Source: Saturnia japonica (taxonomy: Eukaryota; Arthropoda; Insecta; Lepidoptera; Saturniidae). Taken from it: a stretch of DNA of 64,000 nucleotides. The DNA lies in contig CM065320.1 of the NCBI GenBank assembly GCA_033032175.1, positions 3,720,001-3,784,000 of the forward strand, read 5' to 3'. The translations under genes were made by a program, and so were the position numbers. Shown piece by piece: positions 34,688 to 45,500 of the stretch (the stretch's first letter is position 1; every line of letters starts with the position of its first letter). Below the pieces are notes generated by a model, which worked only from the letters and a program-made list of their open reading frames with translations, ran no database searches and was not told the DNA's origin.

Positions 34688-35023
34688 ATGGATAAATGTT
34701 TGAAGCTCGCTTCCATCATCCCATCAACAAAAGATCAAATTCCGCGACTGGAATCAAATCCGCATCCATTCTTCGGAAGCGATTGGCGCCAGCTGCTGTC
34801 CAAGTATCAAATGGCTGATAATAAAGGATTTCTTAATAAGAAAAATGTAAAACGATCCGGGAGCGATGTTCGAAATGTTTTCACGGTAAGCCAGTCGCAG
34901 ACAGTGGAGTATTGTAACTTACACCAGGGCTTTGAATGCATTCATACTTACGCTCTTCACTTGCAGATATACTTTCTATTTAAATTATTATACAAATTTA
35001 TATTTTTGGTAAATGTATTTTAA
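34688..35023 (+). CDS. Small candidate host gene with an optional 81-nt intron
   Basis: The ATG is preceded by an in-frame TGA (34682). The first 66 codons look coding: RLESNPHPFFGSDWRQLL, SKYQMADNKGFLNKKNVKRS. A donor (tcacg|gtaag, 34886) and a strong acceptor (cgctcttcacttgcag, ending 34966) define an 81-nt intron. Its length is a multiple of three and it has no stop, so splicing gives 84 residues and retention gives 111. The last 18 residues are hydrophobic and aromatic (IYFLFKLLYKFIFLVNVF). AATAAA lies at 35195-35200. No family recognised; it may be a compact two-exon gene. Confidence 0.45.
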   Translation: MDKCLKLASIIPSTKDQIPRLESNPHPFFGSDWRQLLSKYQMADNKGFLNKKNVKRSGSDVRNVFTVSQSQTVEYCNLHQGFECIHTYALHLQIYFLFKLLYKFIFLVNVF

Positions 35024-35214
35024 TTTGTAAGCATATGAAACTTTAAAAGTGATATTTCTTGTTTTTAATGCACAACGAAAATATCAGACATCTTAAAAAT
35101 CTAATTAATAAAATAGTTTTTAATATCAATTTGATAAAAAAAGGAAAAATACATAAATATAATATATCATGTACAACTAACTACTATCCTATACAATAAA
35201 GTTTTTTGTAAATT

Positions 35215-35345
35215 AGATTCTTAATTTTATTTTCCACTTAATATCGACGAAAAGTTGGGAGCGGAAAGCTCCCGACCGGATACAAGGAAATGTGGTGGGG
35301 TAGTTGAAGAGGATATCCGGGGACGTTCTCGCCCTTCCGGCCTGT
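35215..35345. other. G+C-rich segment with a small hairpin
   Basis: Contains gggagcggaaagctccc (a 6-bp stem with a 5-base loop) and ggatatccggggacgttctc. It is open in some frames without motif. It could be a fragment of a LINE untranslated region; not assigned. Confidence 0.25.
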
Positions 35346-35472
35346 CGCTTCCGTTTTATTATTACATAACAGATAAAAGTTTCTATAGTGCAAAATGTAT
35401 TGTAACAATATTTAGATACAAATATTAGATTTTCTGATAATAGTTATAGGTATATTTATACTATATTAAAAA

Positions 35473-35745
35473 CTAATTGTGTTCCACGGCTTCACCCATG
35501 TTAATTTTATACGATAAACATCGCCAACGCACCCTTGTAGGCAATTTTTTATACTTTATGTAAACCATTGACACTTTTATTAGGAATAAATTATTTTTTC
35601 AAATTTTAATATAGCCTATGTTACTCGCTGATACTGTAGCTTTATATTGGTGAATGAATTTTTAAAATCGATCATGTAGCTTTTGATTTTATCCGTTACA
35701 AACAAAAAATCAAATCTTTCCTCTTTATAGTATTGGTATAGTACA
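35473..35745 (-). mobile_element. Helitron-like non-autonomous element, short
   Basis: The plus strand begins ctaattgtgttccacggctt (mutated CTAG end) and runs to 'tctttcctctttatagtatt'. It matches the end block at 14262-14406 and the first part of 12811-13553. Confidence 0.55.
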
Positions 35746-36363
35746 GTAGATAGCATTATACACTGAAACTGCAATAACGTTTAAGATGTAAAAAGAAAAC
35801 CTTTACAAAATATGTATCTATCCATAATCGAACGTTTTAATCAAAACTATGAAATTAACCACTCAATAATAAAATCAATAAATAATAATATGATAATTAT
35901 TATTATATTATTATGTAATTTATTTAATTATTATATTTGTTTGATATTTTATATATGTACAAAGTATTATCAGAATCAAAAATATTTTATTCAGTTTAGG
36001 TTCTAAGAAAACACTTATGAATGTCAACATGAGATTTGTCGTTGTGTGCTCGTCAAGAAAAAACTAAAAATCTATCTCAGATTTAGATATTTTTTTTTTT
36101 GTTTTACTACTTAGATACTTAGTCCTTAACAAAAAAAATCACGATATCTTCATAAACAATTATTCTGTAGTCCTAGCGAACGGAACCGCGGGCACAGCTA
36201 GTAACTAATAAACATTTGATACCTAAATATGAATGAAACATAATATATCTTATCTACCTATTTGGTAAAAAGCAACTTCTACATGATTTTTATTGGTTTT
36301 ATTTACACTGGATAACTAACAGCAATGGACTTAGAATTAATGATTACTTACGACATTTTGATG

Positions 36364-36370
<7 letters not shown>
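35746..36370. other. AT-rich spacer with a Helitron-like 3' end
   Basis: Ordinary AT-rich DNA. At 36176-36201 there is 'cgaacggaaccgcgggcacagCTAG'-type sequence followed by T, the 3' end of another Helitron-like copy in plus orientation. The first target-site copy of the next LINE is 36358-36370. Confidence 0.45.
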
Positions 36371-36396
<26 letters not shown>

Positions 36397-39300
36397 GAAC
36401 TGACTACACTGTTAGCCTTAGGGGCCCTATCGTCAAACAGAGCCGCTGCGGCTTTTACAGCTTCACCGGACTTGGGGGCGAGCGCTTAGGGCACTCAGCC
36501 GCGAAAGTTTGTGACGACCCGCACGAGGGTGCCAGAGTGGCCGAACCTCGGCTCGGGCGGTCGTCGCGAATGCGAAAAAGTCGCGATCTAACTAATTCCC
36601 TAATCTTAGGAGAATTCGAGCTAACTAATATATACTCATATGCACGTTCCCCTCCTCCTGGGAGGAAGGAGTGGACCATGCGTATGTGTATATGTTAATC
36701 GGAATGGTTTTTCTACACTAACTAGCGCATTAGTCTAACTAGCGCAAAAAAAAAGAAAAAAAAAAGGTCCCTTACAGAACCTATGTACCTGTGTGGTGTG
36801 CACGTTTGTGTGTTCATACGTGTGTAATGTTGTGTGTGGGTAACTAAGTGTTGCACGTATAGTGTCACTTTGTATCGCGCGGGCGGCTGCCTGACCCAAG
36901 GGCTTCACACCGAGGAACGGACCTAGGCTTGGGTTGCCGCTAGAGAGGGTGGACGTGACGGGTGTGCGGGAGCGAAGTTGACCGCCCGTCCTCTGCGGAG
37001 AGAACGGTGGTTACGCGGGCGTGGGCGGTGGCACGCTCTGTTTGGAGAGACGGTGTCGGCGTAGAACGCGTTAGCTTTTTCGGTTTGGTCGGGCGGGTCA
37101 GTGAATATATTACGCGGCCGGCGTTTTCTCCGGCAGGCGTTGGGGTCGGGAACATAAGAAGCTGCCGCTTTTATTAAGGGGTTCGCGTGGTTCGACGCGG
37201 TGTCGAAATACGAGCGAGAAAGGTGTTTGGCGTATGCATGTATCGAGGGAAGGTCCATATCTCTATGGAGATCCTCCATACGAACAAACCAGGGGGCACC
37301 GGTAAGGCGGTGAAGAAACTTGTTCTGGATGGCTTGTAAGCGTTCCCAGTTATAACTTGGCATATGTGCGAACGCAACGCAGCTATATGTCATGATCGGA
37401 CGGATACACATCTTGTAGAGCGTAAGCTTGTGTCTCGTGGACATTTTGCTTGCAGCACATAACAGAGGATGCAGTCGGGCGAGGGTCCAGGAGGCCCTAT
37501 TCCTAACCAGATTGATGTGGCGTATAAAGGAGAGTCTACTGTCTAGGTTACACCTAGATATTTGGTCGCCTTTTCCCAGGGGATCGGATTACCGAAGAGT
37601 TCAAGGGGATTGTCCTTGAGTTTTTGCGGTATCTGTGTGGCGGTTTGGTCGAAGAGCACCGCTGCGCTCTTCGTGGGGTTTATGGCTATTCGCCAGTCGT
37701 TAAACCACTTCCCGAGAGTGGTCACGGCTCTTTGGATCCTACATTTGAGGTTTCTCGTTTGCCTTTGAGAGGAGTATATGACTGTATCGTCAGCGTATAG
37801 ACCTACTTCGACTTTCTCTTGAAGTTTTGGTAGGTCACTGACGTACAGATTGAAGAGGCTAGGTGCCAGGATGGAACCTTGGGGGACGCCTGAGCGTATG
37901 GGATGGGGTGTGGATAGTTCACCTTCCACTCTGTAGCGAAAGGTGCGGTCTTTGAGGTAATCGCGGATGATTTTAACTAATCTATCGGGGACTTCGTGGG
38001 AGTACAGCTTATAGACTAATCCTTCGTGCCAGACCTTATCAAAGGCCTTGGCTACGTCGAAAAAGACTGCCAGCGTGCGACGGGGTTTGGATAACTCGGA
38101 AAAGTTAAACAGAATGTGCTCCGTGAGGCGGTGCACTTGATGAGTGCAAGAATGTCTAGCACGAAAACCGAATTGCTCAGGCGGGTAAAGGTTTTTCTCC
38201 TCTATTACGGATTTGAGACGGTTCAGGAGGATCCGCTCATAGATTTTACCTAGGGTATTGAGGAGACTGATAGGGCGGTAGCTGTCGGGAAGCGACGTGC
38301 TCTTGCCGGGCTTGTGAATACCTATGACAATGGCCGTTTTCCAGACGGCTGGAAAATGGCAGTTGGCTATGGCTACATTGAATATGCAGACCAATAGAGC
38401 TATGAGGTGATCGGGAAGAAGTTTGAGTACTTCGTTCCTGATACCGTCGGGACCTGGTGACTTTCTGAGCTTAAGGCTTTTGAGAATGGCAGAGATTTCC
38501 TCAGAAGTGACTGGGGACAGGGATTCTGATGCCGGGGGCTTATTCAGCTCCTCCACGCGGGCTTCGATGTCTCTGACTCGGTCGGTGTTCTTGACGCTGT
38601 TCGGGGAGCACTGGCTCTCCAAACAAGCGGCAAGGCACTCCGCCTTGTCGATGGTATCGAAAGCGGGTGTAGTGCCGGGACCCCTTTCGAGGGGGGGCAT
38701 GCGAGGTTGGGTGTCTATTTTAAGGGCGTGGGCTACTTTCCAATAAGTCAGATGTGACGGCCTTAGCCCTTCGACTAAGGTGTCCCATCTGTGACTTTTG
38801 AGCTCGGTTATACGGGCTTTAACCGCTCTCTGAAGTGCGCGTAATCGTGCGCGGTTTGCATCGGTTGGATAAGAGTCATGCGCACGAGTCGCAGCGTTCT
38901 TCTCCGTCAACAACGCTCGCACGTCGGCAGGGAGTACAAAGCGGCGATCGTTCGCCGCTTCGACCTCTCTCGAGGCCTCTCCGATGCCGACTTGGAGGTG
39001 GTCAACTAGGGAGTCGATTGCGAGATCTACGTGAGCAACTGACTCCAACACGTCCGGGACCCTAACGAGACTGGGCGAGGACTGCCTATCCGCGAGGTAG
39101 TGTTTTAATTTTGCATAGTCAACCATTGTGACTGTAGGAGGGCTGGAGTCATCTAGTTGTCCTAGCTGTAGGATGACCGGGCGATGGTCGGAGTCGAGTT
39201 CGTGTACAACCCGAATGAGTCGTACCTGAAGCGCGATATTTTTCAGGAGGGCTATGTCAAGCACTGTCGGTGTACAGTGATCTTGAAAGTGGGTGGGAGT

Positions 39301-39529
39301 GGGAGGCGCTATGACGTCAAAGTTTAACTCGTCCGACAACCCTTCGAGAATAACCCCATTGCTGGTGTCTCTCCAATTGTTGAAGGACGTGTGTCCACTG
39401 TTGAGGTCACCTGCGATAATGACCGATGTGCCGAGCGAGAGTAGCTTCTCTAGGTCAGACCTGAGAGGTACTTTCGTCGGTGAGAGGTACACGGATACGA
39501 TCGTTATGGACGGATGATCGGTCATTCCT

Positions 39530-40010
39530 TAAAAAAGAAAAGACAAAGACATTAAGCTCATTGAAAATGTACAGAGAAGGGCTACTAAGATGGTGTATGC
39601 AATGCGTAACTTACCCTATGAACAGCGCCTCATAAACCTTGGCCTTACCACACTAGAACACCGTAGACAAAGGGGCAGGTTAATCGAAACTTATAAAATC
39701 CTCACTAATTATTACGATGTGCCCAGCCTTAAAGATATGTTTAAGTCAAATGAAAATAAACACCTACGAGGTCATCCCTTGAAACTTTGGGAATTCCCAG
39801 CAAAAAGAAACCCAATGAAGCAGTTCTTGCCTAACAGAGTGGTCACAGCATGGAACAAACTTCCAGAAAAAGTTGTGATGGCTCCTACCATAACCTCCTT
39901 TAAGAGCAGATTGGACAAGGAAGATATCTCCAAGCTATTTGATACGCACGCATCAGCTAATTAGCTGCTAGTGTGTCTTACCAAATATAATAATAATAAT
40001 AATAATTCCT
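39530..40010 (+). mobile_element. CR1-like LINE 3' fragment nested in Jockey ORF2
   Basis: ATTCCT at 39524-39529 is repeated at 40005-40010. Removing the 481 bp between joins Jockey ORF2 in frame and matches the sister copy. The fragment lies antisense to its host, is heavily 5'-truncated and ends in an AAT microsatellite (39987-40004), the kind of short-repeat tail CR1-type LINEs use in place of poly-A. It is younger than the host Jockey insertion. Confidence 0.85.
39533..39964 (+). pseudogene. CR1-like reverse transcriptase, C-terminal remnant
   Basis: An open frame reads IKLIENVQRRATKMVYAMRN, LPYEQRLINLGLTTLEHRRQ, RGRLIETYKIL, LRGHPLKLW, NRVVTAWNKLPEKV and SFKSRLDK to a stop at 39962-39964. 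This is the C-terminal region that follows the RT core in CR1-clade ORF2 proteins. The catalytic core is missing because of 5' truncation, so it has no activity. No disabling mutation is seen in the piece present, which agrees with a fairly recent insertion. Confidence 0.8.
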
Positions 40011-40298
40011 AGTCTACACGCGGATACTTCCATATTGGTAAGTATCGGAGGATCTATCGGCATGCAATACAACGAGCGCTTGTAGTAAATGAGAGTGCCG
40101 CCCCCTCGGCCGTCGCGGTCATTTCTAACGATGTTATAGTTTGCGATACTCGGATTGCGTTTAGCACGCTTTAAGAGCGTTTCCTGTACTAAGAGAACGT
40201 CTATTTGGTGATCTTTAAGATAAGTCGCGACGAGATCACGCTGCGGATATAGGTTCCGCGCATTAAAAAAGGAGATGTTTAAACCTCTCGGCTTGAGT

Positions 40299-42119
40299 TT
40301 AGCCATTGAGAGGCCTGAGGTTGGCGGCTTCGCGATCGAGACGCTGTAACGTCTCTACGAGCCGGGGAAAGGCAGCTATGGTTTCGACGAAACCGTACTG
40401 CTCCATATGGGCCTTGTATGCGAGGATTTCGCGTATCTCATGCTCACGAGTGAGCGATAACATAAGGTCATCCATTGTGGTGGCGCGGGACGCTGGAGCG
40501 CGTGGTGCTGGGGCGCGGGGCGCTGGAGCGCGGGGCGCAGGGATGTCCATAGCCATAAGGGGCTGCGGTTTGGGGGCCCATGCGTTCTGAGTCGAACGCA
40601 CGGGTTTGGGCTGCACCTGGGGTGCGGGGGGGCCTACGGTCGCCTGAGTGCGGCGGGGGGCAGGGAGGGACGGAAAGACCTCTGGATTGAGCAGAGATTT
40701 CTGCGCCCGGGACCCTGAGGCGGGGGGTGCCCGCTGAGGGGCAGCCTGCCCAGGGCGGCGGGGGTGCATGGTGTGCGGGGCCTTGGGGCATCCGCGATAG
40801 TTCGCAGGATGTCCCTCCTCCCTGCATAGTACGCAGCTCGGGGGGGTGTTAGAGTCACGCTGACGCGTGCACTCCCTGGTTGGGTGGTCTTCGAGGCACT
40901 TAACGCACCTCGGACGAAGGAAGCAGTTGCGGGCAGAGTGTCCGTACAACTGGCAGTTGTGGCATTGGGAGGGCTTCGAATTTTTGTATGGAGGCTCTAC
41001 GGTTATTCCGGAGAGCTCGCATACAATTTCCAAATTGAATATTTTTTTGCCCTCAGGCGTTTTATCTAAAATTAACACGAGCATTGGAAGGGCTCGTTTC
41101 TCTTTATTATACATCCGATGTACCTCTCGGATGGGGAATTTTTGGGCTTCTATGGAGGCAAAGACTTCCTCTGGTGATATTTCGACTGGGATGCGCCGAA
41201 GCACAACCCGTAGGACACGCTCCTCTTCGAGGGCGTAAGTGTAGTAGGGAATGTTCCTACTACGGAGGAGGGTGGTCAATCTGCGATGGCAGTTTGACGT
41301 GCTCATCGTCAGGGAGATACCTGTCGCGGTATTACGGGCTTTGGTGTAGCCTATTTTCAGTGTTTTGAGCTCATTGGTGAGCTTTGTCCAGACAGTTTTG
41401 TCGTGGATAATTATCGGAGGAGGTTTTTGCTTTTTACCGACGACCGGTTCGTCGGTATTCGAGGAGGGGGCGGGGGCGGCAAAGCCGTTCACAGTTTTTG
41501 AAGTTTTAGCCGCGTTTTCCTCAACGGGGCTATCACGGGGCGCGCGTTTGCGGGATTTGACGACCGTGAATTCGTCATTTTCCGCGGTAGGTTCGGTCGG
41601 GATTAGGACCGGTTCTTGGAAGTGGAGTGAGAGTTCCATTTCCGAGGAGGGGGTTGGACTTAATGGGGCATCCATATCTGTTTCGGCTGGAAGGGCCGAA
41701 AAAGAGTTGGACACCGGTGTTGATTTTGTTGCCGCGGGGGCAACGGGTTTAGTGGGGCGGCCATAGGGACCGGGGGTAAAAGATCGCTGTTGCGATTTTG
41801 CTCGGGACTTAGGGGCGTGGCTCGCGCTTGCGAGGTTAGTGGGGTGGGGGTACTCGGTCGCGGGGACCGAGGCGGGTCGCGTGAAGCCGGGTGGCGCGGC
41901 GGCGGGTGAGATCGCGGCGGAGGTGGAGGGGATGGCGTGCGCGGTAACGGCGCTCTGGTTGGCTGACGGCGGACGTAGCGAGTCCGCCATCTGTGACCTA
42001 CTTCTATACTCATTGCTGAGCTCGGGCATGTGAAGAGACATAAAATTAACTAGGCGCTGGTTTTCAGCTTCCAGCTGCCTAAAACGGATTTCTAGTTCCG
42101 CGAGTTTTGATTCGGCCAT
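40299..42119 (-). CDS. Jockey ORF1: gag-like zinc-knuckle protein
   Basis: An intact frame. It is open from an upstream ATG at 42161, but the start chosen is MAESKLAELEIRF at 42119, because that position aligns with the ORF1 start of the sister copy. The N-terminus looks like a short coiled coil (LEIRFRQLEAENQRLVNF). The central conserved block includes RRIPVEISPEEVF and REVHRMYNKEKRALPM. The zinc knuckles are CHNCQLYGHSARNC, CVKCLEDHPTREC and CVLCREEGHPANYRGC. A Pro-rich tail has APAPRAP repeats. The product would bind element RNA. It ends in TAA overlapping the ORF2 ATG at 40306. Confidence 0.9.
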   Translation of the reverse strand: MAESKLAELEIRFRQLEAENQRLVNFMSLHMPELSNEYRSRSQMADSLRPPSANQSAVTAHAIPSTSAAISPAAAPPGFTRPASVPATEYPHPTNLASASHAPKSRAKSQQRSFTPGPYGRPTKPVAPAATKSTPVSNSFSALPAETDMDAPLSPTPSSEMELSLHFQEPVLIPTEPTAENDEFTVVKSRKRAPRDSPVEENAAKTSKTVNGFAAPAPSSNTDEPVVGKKQKPPPIIIHDKTVWTKLTNELKTLKIGYTKARNTATGISLTMSTSNCHRRLTTLLRSRNIPYYTYALEEERVLRVVLRRIPVEISPEEVFASIEAQKFPIREVHRMYNKEKRALPMLVLILDKTPEGKKIFNLEIVCELSGITVEPPYKNSKPSQCHNCQLYGHSARNCFLRPRCVKCLEDHPTRECTRQRDSNTPPSCVLCREEGHPANYRGCPKAPHTMHPRRPGQAAPQRAPPASGSRAQKSLLNPEVFPSLPAPRRTQATVGPPAPQVQPKPVRSTQNAWAPKPQPLMAMDIPAPRAPAPRAPAPRAPASRATTMDDLMLSLTREHEIREILAYKAHMEQYGFVETIAAFPRLVETLQRLDREAANLRPLNG

Positions 42120-42756
42120 CGCGGTGGCTGTTTGGAAGACGGGGGAAGTGAATTTATTCACCTCCCTGCCTGGAGGGCAGGGGGGTACGCCGAATGAATT
42201 TAACGGGCTATCCGAGCCCGGAGCAATGAGACCTGTGTGTCACGGTGTAATGAAACACAGGAGAAGGACCTATCGTTTCCCTAGGGGAGTCCCTAGCAGT
42301 CTTGTGGCAGAGGACGCAGGCCGGTATATACCGTGGCTCCGCCCAAACAACCACAAGGATGGATGGTAAGGATAGGAAGGGTTGGGTAGGAGACACCTGG
42401 GGCTTAACTATGCAAAAAGGCAAAGGCTAAGATTCCCAGGCCCGTCCGAGTTATCGTTTACCTCAGAAGGAAGTAACCGGAGAGCGCTCGGGTCACGCCC
42501 CGTTCGTCTTCGTTAGCACCGTTAGGTATCCGACGAACGACCACTAAACCGTGGATTTGCGTGTCTTTGGAAACAGGATTTCGCGCTGAAAAGCGCGTTT
42601 ATTATCGTACTGAAAAGTAAGGTTTTTTCGTGTGCACCGAAGTGCTACACGAAATGTGCGAGCGAGACGGCGCTATGCGCGCAACGAGTACCTAGATACT
42701 CGCTACACAACAATAACACCGACCTCGCTATAACACGCGGTATGTATAGCTTAATA

Positions 42757-42980
42757 ACTAGCTTAAAACTGTGTGCTTTGAACCGGCAGGCCTAGGACCG
42801 GGTCCGTTGATCAAAACAAACAAGTCGTACACTAGTACAAGCAGAGCGCGAATGAAATGGCTTAAAAAACTAGCTTTACACTGTGTACTCTGAACCGGCA
42901 GGCCTAGGACCGGGTCCGTGGATCAGAGTAAACAAGTTGTACACTAATTTAAGCAGAATGCGATAATTCGGAAAGCGATC
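42757..42980 (-). repeat. Two-copy 112-bp tandem repeat in the Jockey 5' UTR
   Basis: actagcttaaaactgtgtgc (42757) and actagctttacactgtgtac (42869) begin two units sharing 'ccggcaggcctaggaccggg'. The offset is 112 bp. Repeated 5' UTR segments often hold LINE internal promoter activity; that role is inferred here. Confidence 0.75.
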
Positions 42981-43195
42981 GAGAGCGCGAGCGGACACGT
43001 CCGTTCACGTCAGCGGTCGAAATCGGAATCCAAAAAAAAGAGCCAGAGTTGATGCAGATTTATTATGTACCTTTTTATTCGTAAGTAGCCGATACACCGA
43101 TGAATACCTCATACGATGCCCGTAGTTTATCCTTAAAACCCATTACAAGCGCATCGGAACACCGGTTCTGGTTGGTCGATTAACGGAACATTTTG

Positions 43196-43877
43196 ATGCA
43201 ATTAAATTGTTTTACTGATCATATCTTAGTTGATGACCGGTTACTGACATTCACCGGACGTGGCAGTCTAGTCTTTTCAGACTTAACTCCCTTTAATATT
43301 GTATATATCCCTTTAAATTTTATATTCCTGGAATTTAGTATTTTAACTTTGCCCTCCCAATACATCTTTGATAACATAATGTATGTCCGTAAAAAACTTA
43401 GACAAGCTGGATTTTGTCAAAGATCTGCACAATGTAAATACTAGAAATAAAGATAAATTAGTCGTACCGTGTTTTAGACTTAGTAAGACTAATAAAAGTT
43501 TTTTAGGTAATAGTGTTAGGTTCTATAACAAGATCCCGAAGCACATTACCGATTTACCTGACAACAAGTTCAAGGACCATGTCAAGCGGGTTTTACTGTC
43601 AAAAGGATATTATAGGGTGGATCATTATGTGAATGATAGTGATGTCTGGAAGTGACTCCCTCTCTGTGCATCGACTAATATATTATTATTGTACCTGTTA
43701 TATTTGTAACATTTGTACAGTTAACAAAAAAAAAAGAGATAAAACCGATCGAGTTTCTTACCGGTTCTTCTCGATGTCTGGGATATTTTCCGAACCGGCA
43801 GTAGTGTTTTGACATTCATAAGTACCTTTTTAGGGCCTAAATTGAATAAAGATTATTTTGATTTTGATTTTGATTGT
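43196..43877 (+). mobile_element. LINE 3' fragment with a hexamer-type tail
   Basis: ORF2 C-terminal coding, then a 3' UTR ending 'taaattgaataaagattatt' and repeated ttttga words (43853-43877). The 3' UTR and coding end match the minus copy at 58722-59690. The tail type suggests a CR1-related family different from the fragment at 39530. The 5' boundary is approximate. Confidence 0.7.
43367..43655 (+). pseudogene. LINE ORF2 C-terminal remnant
   Basis: An open stretch reads VNTRNKDKLVVPCFRLSKTN, KSFLGNSVRFYNKIPKHITD, LPDNKFKDHVKRVLLSKGYY and ending DVWK. This is the usual end of a CR1/Jockey-supergroup ORF2 (NTRN...FYNKLP...KGYY). Just upstream, in another frame, is ILTLPSQYIFDNIMYV, so one frame change has occurred near 43385. 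Confidence 0.75.
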
Positions 43878-45280
43878 AATAAAGACAAATTTGTATTTTT
43901 TTGTTACTCGACTACGGCAAAACCAAAAGGACGGTTTTGATTTTTTTTAAATTGATAGCTGATACTTAGTCATTAATGAGATAATGTTAAAGAAATTATA
44001 GCAGCGACATGCTATGAAGCCGTTTTGACGTTTTTCCAAAAACTGTATGTACAAAATGTATGTATGTACAAAAATGTAATTGTAATGTACCTACCTAATT
44101 GTAAGGTAACTATTGTAAAAAATAAACATTTCAAAACAAAATTTGATAAACTTCAATTTTTTTTTTTATTTCAATAAATAGCACACAATTTTTTCGTAAA
44201 AGTGGCATAAATCCCAACCATGGAAGTCAAATTATTAAAGTAAATATATAATACACTAGAAGTTTTAAAAATGTGATCTGCAGTAGGTAAGGAGATATGT
44301 AGATAAATTAATGTACATAGGTACATGTCGCACTGACAATGTGTGATACCTCTGATGTTACAAGCATCCATAGGCTTCAGTAACCGCTTACCAATAGGCG
44401 GCGTACGATCGTTTCCCACCTTACTTGTATATATAAAATAATGTTTGAACCTGATATACTTTTTAATCTGTAAAAACATTTTTGATTCCCTTTCATTATA
44501 AAACAAAATGAGATTAGCAGTACCGTTAATCGTTCGAGTACAGCAGTTAAAGTGTTGAAATCAATCGCTGTGGCCCTTATATTTTATACTGTGGAGTGAC
44601 GGTGTCGTTGCGCCTATAAAATCGTCTCGAGTGTAAACACACGTAAATATCGGTCCGCATGCACTCGTAAAATCTATTTCTCGCGTTGTTGCGGCCCGCA
44701 GGCATCATTCCGACTATTTCCTACCCATTCCTGCTGACGACAATCAACGTTATTAATCTATAAACACATTAAGTAGTGGTAACTTACTTAATCGTTCTAC
44801 GAGTTTAAAGCGCAATATTTTTTATCAACTGACATACCATATGAGTGGGAACCAATGTGTAGAAAACCCCGAAGTAAAATTAGGTGCTCATCTTCGCCCA
44901 TGCAATATTATATAGTATGTAATACTTTTAAACTAAAAAAACCTATATGACCTATAGAAACCTCAGCCGTCGAATCTTAACAGTCAAAGTATGAAAAATA
45001 CTAGGAGCGGATAATCGAAATTTCGATACTCGATACCATGTTAGTTATATTGAGAATTTAAGTTGTATAAAAATTATTATGTTCTTATTAAGTATTTTAG
45101 AACAAGTTTATAGGTACATTTATTTTCCGGATAACAATTTTACATAACTTCGTACGCAAATGAAATTGCAAATATTTTGAGAATCAAAACTGTATGATTC
45201 ATTGATAAGTGTCAATTTTCGGATTCAATACCAGTATGTATATATTAATCTACGTTCAACACTTTAACTCACTGCAACAA
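43878..45280. other. Spacer, no gene resolved
   Basis: AT-rich with a G+C-richer patch at 44580-44740. A minus frame at 44171-44506 includes VGNDRTPPIGKRLLKPMDAC, which is protein-like but has no convincing splice sites and quickly becomes low-complexity. Confidence 0.35.
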
Positions 45281-45299
45281 ATACACAACAACAAAAAAT

Positions 45300-45500
45300 A
45301 TTTTTCTATTTTTATTTTATTTATTCCCAGACGACGTACTTCAATATTATATAGCCATGTCACTCCAAAAATTAAGACAAATCTAACGACACCTTGTATG
45401 CTAAAATCCATCCAGCCGTCCAGCCGTTTGAAGACTACAGAACGTGCCAAAGAATCGGCATACATAATAGGCCCGACAAACATAAACCTCTTTTTCGCAG
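45300..45500 (-). repeat. Unassigned interspersed-repeat-like segment
   Basis: The complement reads 'ccgactgcgaaaaagaggtt' then tatgtttgtcgggcc and 'ctggacggctggatgg'. From general familiarity this word order recurs in moth and butterfly DNA. No second copy lies in this window, so the call is weak. Confidence 0.3.

Larger units (their letters stand above)
36923..40306 (-). pseudogene. Jockey ORF2: endonuclease-reverse transcriptase, broken
   Basis: The frame begins MAKLKPRGLNISFFNARNLY and is interrupted at 40010-39530 by an inserted CR1-like fragment. It resumes MTDHPSITIVSVYLSPTKVP with the rest of the endonuclease (IIAGDLNSGH, ELDSDHRPV). The RT follows: SPGPDGIRNEV, YRPISLLNTLGKIYERIL, FFDVAKAFDKVWHEG, SGVPQGSILAPSLFNLY and YADDTVIYS. 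After KATKYLGVT a one-base deletion near 37545 shifts the frame. The C-terminus then continues to 36923 (RPIMTYSCVAFAHM, PWFVRMEDLHRDM). Two independent lesions mean no functional protein. Confidence 0.9.
36371..43048 (-). mobile_element. Jockey-clade LINE, full length with a nested insertion
   Basis: TTGATGCAGATTT occurs exactly at 36358-36370 and 43049-43061, a 13-bp target duplication around a 6.7-kb insertion. The T run continues to 36396 and is the poly-A tail on the minus strand. The order is a long 5' UTR of about 930 bp with a two-copy 112-bp repeat, ORF1, ORF2 overlapping by 8 nt, and the 3' UTR with the same conserved end as the first copy. A CR1-like fragment sits inside ORF2. It is related to 25577-31068 but clearly diverged in protein sequence, so it is a different subfamily. 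Confidence 0.92.

Noticed and set aside
37562..42033. Plus- and minus-strand alternative frames across the second Jockey copy (up to 133 codons)
   Set aside because: Out-of-frame shadows of the zinc-knuckle and RT coding regions; Pro/Arg/Gly-rich composition reflects shifted reading.
44171..44506. 111-codon minus frame containing VGNDRTPPIGKRLLKPMD
   Set aside because: Part looks protein-like, but flanking sequence is low-complexity and the candidate splice sites do not give a consistent phase with nearby exons.
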